A stretch of DNA of 64,000 bases, from assembly GCA_038503035.1 (NCBI GenBank), contig JAVSML010000963.1:1-64000 (forward strand), in the 5' to 3' direction. Below the pieces are notes generated by a model. That model did no database searches. It saw nothing but the letters and a program-made list of their open reading frames with translations, and was not told where the DNA came from. The position numbers were made by a program, and so were the translations under genes. This DNA is from Crocodylus rhombifer (Eukaryota; Chordata; Crocodylia; Crocodylidae). Positions 59,228 to 64,000 of this stretch are shown here, piece after piece. Position 1 is the first letter of the stretch; each line of letters opens with the position of its first letter.

Positions 59228-60032
59228 TAGGGATGTGCGAAGTGGGCAATATTTGATTCGGATTTGGCCTGATTCAGGGGACAGTGATTCGATTAGCTGA
59301 TTCAGATCACTGTCCCAGTTTGATTTGGCTAATCTGAAGATTTGATTCTGATTAGGAGAATCAGCGATTCAGCCATAGAGACAGCTTTGTAAGTTTTTTC
59401 TACATACCTTGAAGTACCAGGCGTGGCTCGTGAACTCTGAGATGGTGGGGCAGATGGATTGTCCCACAGGAGCTGGGGTGGGGGGAGGCAAGAGGGTCCC
59501 CCATGTACTCTGTGGTGGACCCAAAAGTGGACCAGAAGGACCACTTTTGGGTCCACCACAGAGTACATGGGGGACCCTCTTGCCTCCCCCCACCCCGGCT
59601 TGGTGATCAGCTGCGGGGGGACCGTGGGTGCCCCCCCCCAGACTCAGGAGGCACCAGCCACTGAGCTGAGGGGTGGAGGGAGGGGTCCTCTACACACGCT
59701 GGGAGGACCCAGAACTGGACTGGAAGTATTTCTGGTCCACTTCTGGGTCCTCTGCCAAGTGCACAGGGGACACCTCTGCGCTCTTGTGGGATAGTCCGTC
59801 TGTCCCACCATCTCAGTGTTCACAAGCTGCGCCTGGTACCTGAGGTACGTAGAAAAAACATATAAAGCTGTGTCTGTGGCTGAATCGTCGAATCTCTTTG
59901 AATTGAATCAGAGGCTTCCTATTCGATTCAGAGAAATTAATGTGTTTCCTGATTTGGTTTGGAGATTTGGCCGCCGAATCGGGTTGAATCTCCTCTGAAT
60001 TGAATCAGTGAGTGAAGCTTTGCACAGCCCTA
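59228..60032. mobile_element. Complete hAT fold-back element, 805 bp, TSD atgcctac
   Basis: Termini tagggatgtgcgaa and, in complement, tagggctgtgcaaa match those of the element at 28901. The flanks atgcctac (59220-59227 and 60033-60040) are identical 8-mers. Almost the whole element is inverted on itself. gagacagctttgtaa with ttttttctac near 59380 faces gtagaaaaaac with aagctgtgtctg near 59850. accaggcgtggctcgtgaac near 59420 faces gttcacaagctgcgcctggt near 59825. Two internal palindromes sit between these arms. There is no transposase. Confidence 0.9.
59475..59596. repeat. Perfect 56-bp palindrome arms with 10-base loop
   Basis: 59475-59530 is the exact reverse complement of 59541-59596, with the loop at 59531-59540. 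A second, diverged palindrome of the same origin lies at about 59680-59775 (gaggacccagaactggac facing gtccacttctgggtcctc). Confidence 0.95.
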
Positions 60033-60212
60033 ATGCCTACTACAGTTGTATGTGTCCACATATTGTAGCATTGACAGAAATATCTAAAAACATAGTGGCT
60101 GCTGACAGACGTGGGAAAAAAACCCGAAACAACAACAATGTGCTGTACTGAAAGCAGCACCGTGTTACTTGGACCCGGCTCTGTGGTGTCTGTACAGATC
60201 GGATGCCACAGA

Positions 60213-60282
60213 GGGGCTTTTTGGTGCTTGTAGCTAAAGCTGATTCAATCAGCTGTTAGATAAAAGCACCCAAAAAAACCCC
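60213..60282. repeat. Imperfect hairpin, about 33-bp stem
   Basis: ggggctttttggtgcttgta with gctaaagctgatt faces caatcagctgtta with ataaaagcacccaaaaaaac. An adjacent ctctgtgg / ccacagag pair at 60180-60213 suggests the hairpin is part of a larger MITE. Confidence 0.6.
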
Positions 60283-60289
60283 ACTAAAG

Positions 60290-62298
60290 CACCTGATATT
60301 TACAATCTTTGGGAAAGCCGGGGGCAACTAAGGCGCTGGCTCTTTTGGGCATGTGCAAGGCTTGGTGCAGGAGCGTGCTGAGTTTTAAATAAAGTGAGGT
60401 TTTTATTTTTCCCCCCCATATCTGCAAGCAGCCATTAATATCTTCACAGACACTAACACAGTTTTCTACAATTCATATTTTCAGTATCTATTATAGAACC
60501 TTTTCCATGACCCATAACAATGAAAGGATATTAATCTCTAGCAACCCCTCTTGCAAATAGAACTTTAAAGGCCATCATTTTCTTACCAAAAAGATGTACA
60601 TCTGTAATCTATCAGAATCAGCAGTTTTAAAGCACTTAGACAAGTATAGCATCTTATATTGGGGCGGTGGGGGGTTGATCCTGTTTCTGTTGGCCCAAAT
60701 AAGAGAAAACTCAGTGCTGTGTCAGAAGATAGTCCAGAGAATAATCAAAGCGAATGTTCACCCTGCTGAAGTAAGCAATTGCAAGTTTAGTGTTTCCCTT
60801 AGTGGCACAAGAAAATGTTTCTTTTGATGGATAAATCTTCCGTGGAAAAAAGGTGCACTTTTAAGATTGCTCTTGTTGTACATGTTTTCTGTGCTATGGC
60901 TAACAGGGACTTGAGCCCACCTATAATAATATTTCTTTTAAAATGGGTTCTTTTTACCTTAGCCAGACAGATCCCAGATAAGAATAAGTGGCAGTTTCAT
61001 TAATAATAATAAAAAACTCATTAAGATTTATTTATTTGGGGTATATGCCGCCCTCCCCAGCAAACCTTCAGGGCTTCTTACAGTCTGAAAACAGAATAAT
61101 TTGTTATGATGCAAATCCAAGTTTTTCAAAGATAAAGTTAGCAATTTAGAACGAGATTATATGAAGGCACTGTGTTTTATAACAGCTTCGTACTGCAGAA
61201 GGGCCTGATGACTGCAGACCTTAAATGTATTCTCTTGCATTATATTTTATGGATGACTGAGTTTTAATTGGAATGTCTGACCAGTCTCCTGGTGTTGTTG
61301 GACATACTGTGAAGGTGTATAGTGCTCCTGCATATAACATGTATATCATCCTTATGAATTGATATAAACTTTCTTTTCTTTATGCCTTCTCCAAATCACT
61401 ATCTCAAAAAAGGTCTGGAAAAATAATATTGGGTGAAATTCAACCCAGTGCTTGAGAGCCTTAATAATCAGTAAATTAATTGGTTTTGAAATTAAGAGGT
61501 CTTATGTGAAGCCTCTGAAGTAAGATGAATTCCATCCATTATAAATGATAGCAACCAAATCCTGAGAGGTACTGAATGCTTTCAACTTCCCTTTACTGAG
61601 CAAGCTTAGCACTTTGCAGGATTTTGCCTTAGTAATTTAAGGCCCAGTCCTGCAATTACTTATTTGTGAGAATAATTTCTGTTGATATGAATTTGTTTCA
61701 GTACCTTCTGTCTGACTGCACAGTTGATGTGAGTTTCACTGCAGGCTTGCAGAATCAGACCTTCGCAAAATTGTCGCAAACAAATTACCAGCTCAGATAA
61801 AATCTACTAATTCATCTACAAAGAGTGCAGCTTTTCCTCCCCCTCCTCCCTACCAATCTTCTGATACAACTGAAATAGACGCTATGAAATATAGCAAGAA
61901 GGCTGCTTATTATAATACTATTTATAGATTTTGTATTACTCTAGCAGTGAAGTAGTGAGGGACAAGCAGCATAAATCTTTTTAAGATTGAATTGGATAAG
62001 TTTATGGAAGGGTTGATGTGATTAGGATAGTCTTTTTACTAGAATCTTATAAATCATAGAATCATATATTAACCATCTGCTTCCTTGGTTGTTGGGGTGG
62101 CAGGACAGGGACAAGGGATATGCCAAGTGCTTTTATCTGTGGTGTTAAATTTTTTCCTGAAAACAGCTTCCCCCTCTGCAATTTTCAAAATGCAAGGGAG
62201 AAAGGGAATTTTTCTAAATGCAACCTGAGCATGCTTAGAGGTACAGTGGTGGGTAGATACTGTATCCATCTTAGGAAGGTCAGTGAGACCCTCTTGAA
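60290..62298. other. Unassigned REC114 intron 2 DNA
   Basis: Near 61020-61095, atttatttatttggggtata followed by gccgccctccc and gggcttcttacag resembles a LINE 3' tail common in reptiles, but too weakly to assign a family. Otherwise nothing was recognised. Confidence 0.35.
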
Positions 62299-62480
62299 CA
62301 GGAGTGGGTAATTATTTTGAGCAGAGGGCTGCTTAACATGTTTTGGCAAGCTGTCAGGGGCCACATAAGTAGCCCCGTGAGAGTTACCTCACCTCCTGGT
62401 TGCCACATTGGGACCTGAAGTCCTGCCCCCTAACCTCTGGCCTTTGCCACCAGAAGTTCCTCCCCTTGCCCCCCTCCCCC
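62299..62480. mobile_element. hAT-like element end
   Basis: caggagtgggtaattatttt followed by gagggctgctt and ggggccacataagtagcccc looks like the left end of hAT elements of the CAGGGGTGGGCAA type. The right end was not found. Confidence 0.4.
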
Positions 62481-64000
62481 CATACTTTTTTGGGAGGTGG
62501 GGTTTCTATCTTAGAACCAGAAGAAAACCAAATCGTACACTAGAAGTCAAAACACCTACTACAATACATTTTAATTATATTACAAAAAATATTTGTCATG
62601 ACTTGTGATTGGGTACTGGATATGGAAGGGATTTCATAATAACTCAAAAATAAAGTGTCACTTTTTTATATTGTTTGTGTGTGGGTGGGGTGGGCATGTG
62701 TGGGGGGCATAGGGTGTATTGGGGCATGAGCACCCTGATCTCCCTGCCTGCTGCTGCCGTGAGGCAGTGGGGCTGCACGTCATGGGGGGAGCCCCTACAC
62801 CCCCCCCACCCTCCCTCACACCCACACCCTGAGCAGATGAGCTCCATGCTCCTGTTGCCCCTCTAGGTGAAGGATCCATGCTATGCTTCTGTTTCCCCCC
62901 CGCTGTTGCTCCACCCCCACCCACCACCCTATCTGCTGCCCTGAATAAGCAGGGTCTGGCTGCAACAGACCCTGCCCGGAAGCTACTGGCTGGGCAGAGC
63001 TGGCCCAATAGGGTTTTTTGTGGGGTTATGCCCAGTGGAGGAAATATGACTAGCAGCCAGCATCCATAAGCACTGACAGTTGTGGGTCACAGAGTTTAGC
63101 TTTACTGGAAGCCTCTGAAAAGAGGAGCATCTTTTTGCTATAGAGTGACCTCAGCAGGAAGCTTATCTGCTCACTCTTTGTTGTCTATAGAGCATTAAGA
63201 TCTGAAACCAGAATGGAAGCATCCAGAAGCAGCTGCGTTTCCTGTCTCCCTTTCATAGGCCCAGAATACTAGGACGGCTCAAGGACTTACAGCAGAGCAA
63301 CATAACACACATATTCTTTTCAATATTTTCTTTGTACAGTACAGTTTTAATTTATTACTTGTTATATATTTGTTGTTATGGTAAAAGGAGTTGATAATGA
63401 AACAAGAAAAGTGTCTAAAGTTTTTAGACACTGGGGCAGCTGTAATGACAAGTGCCCACGATGCTATAGCTGCTGCTGGTCTACGTAGCAAACCCAGGGG
63501 GGTTGTGTACTTTACTTTACAAAATCCTTACATTTTCTATGTCAGGGTGTGAAGTGGTGATTTTGGGAATTCTTTTTAGTTAATGAGCCTTTGTGAATGA
63601 AGAAGACTATACTCAGGACACCTATCCAGTCCAGTGTTCCTAACTGGACACTGGCAAGGAATACATGGAAATAATGAGATGGTATTTGATAGGCATGCTC
63701 CCAACACGGCTTTGACTTAATTGCAGTTGGGCATTTTTTTTTAAATATATAAACATTGTACTAAAATGTGGGGCTTTAAAAATGGATGTTGAAGTAGGTT
63801 GTCAGAGGTAGGTTGTCAGTCTGTTAATGAAGAGCTGCTCTCACTGAGGGGTAGCATTGGAGAAAGCACAAAGGTGCTTGTTTGAAAATGTAACAAGTGG
63901 ATGATGAAAACTGACATAATTGATCAAAGATGTGAATCAACATCTTGAAAATGCTTTTAAAATGGTGGGTTTATCTGTGAAGGGCTTTGAAAGTGAAGAC
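62481..64000. other. Unassigned REC114 intron 2 DNA to window end
   Basis: A G-rich stretch near 62680-62725 and a C-rich one near 62790-62820 could form non-B structures. A 10-bp hairpin (agtgtctaaa / tttagacact) lies at 63410-63432. No exon was recognised. Confidence 0.4.

Noticed and set aside
59369..59794. Frames on both strands with the same peptide (GGGKRVPHVLCGGPKSG)
   Set aside because: The identity on both strands is the consequence of the perfect palindrome inside the hAT element.
60670..60775. Possible REC114 exon 3/4: LCQKIVQRIIKAN followed by a gtaagc donor
   Set aside because: It faintly resembles the CVQKLAQY stretch of the family, but the acceptor is poor, the preceding conserved LEGFSLI exon is absent, and only a handful of residues agree.
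1..64000. tRNA genes, CRISPR arrays, operons or prophage
   Set aside because: None seen; the sequence is vertebrate nuclear DNA with introns and interspersed repeats.

Overview
The window is vertebrate nuclear DNA from a sauropsid. I infer a crocodilian, with turtle as the second choice. The grounds are abundant CR1 LINE fragments with bird/reptile-type 3' tails, old MIR/L2-like pieces, many hAT-type and fold-back non-autonomous DNA transposons, and long stretches without genes. No bacterial-style gene organisation is present, and almost all open frames are chance frames or LINE fragments.

The only protein-coding gene I can support is the 5' end of REC114, the meiotic double-strand-break factor, on the + strand. 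It has a CpG-island promoter at about 44520-45010, a first coding exon at 44771-44896 and a second at 46589-46678. Both exons are in phase 0 and have good splice signals. The protein reads into the conserved PH-like fold of the REC114 family. I find no third exon, so 46679-64000 appears to be intron 2. The upstream promoter carries three inverted CCAAT boxes 32 and 31 bp apart, with NRF1-, E2F- and MYB-like sites.

Region by region: 1-5.4 kb holds a fold-back element, CR1 copies (one split by another element) and a MIR/L2 piece. 6.7-16.4 kb holds hAT and palindromic MITEs, a decayed plus-strand CR1 with a nested MITE, and an inverted CR1 remnant. 17.1-18.1 kb has a decayed connexin-like pseudogene on the minus strand. 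18.6-20.1 kb resembles an LTR. 20.4-32 kb is mostly unrecognised sequence with a complete 835-bp hAT element (8-bp target duplication), old SINE/LINE pieces and MITEs. 32.1-34.6 kb is the longest CR1 copy. 34.6-44.5 kb is mostly unrecognised except for one CR1 and one fold-back.

The presumed REC114 intron 2 contains a GC-rich unit with a perfect CRE between two divergent TATA-like boxes. It also contains a fossil hAT transposase gene interrupted by a 1.1-kb solo LTR, another CR1, several MITEs, and an 805-bp hAT element built largely of long inverted repeats, including a perfect 56-bp palindrome arm pair.

A dispersed family shares an AATAAAAGATATCA-like box and, in its best copy, a hammerhead-like fold. 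I interpret it as probably Penelope-like. It occurs at least eleven times, four of them within REC114 intron 1. This family, the CRE unit and the palindromic hAT element are the main items worth a second look.
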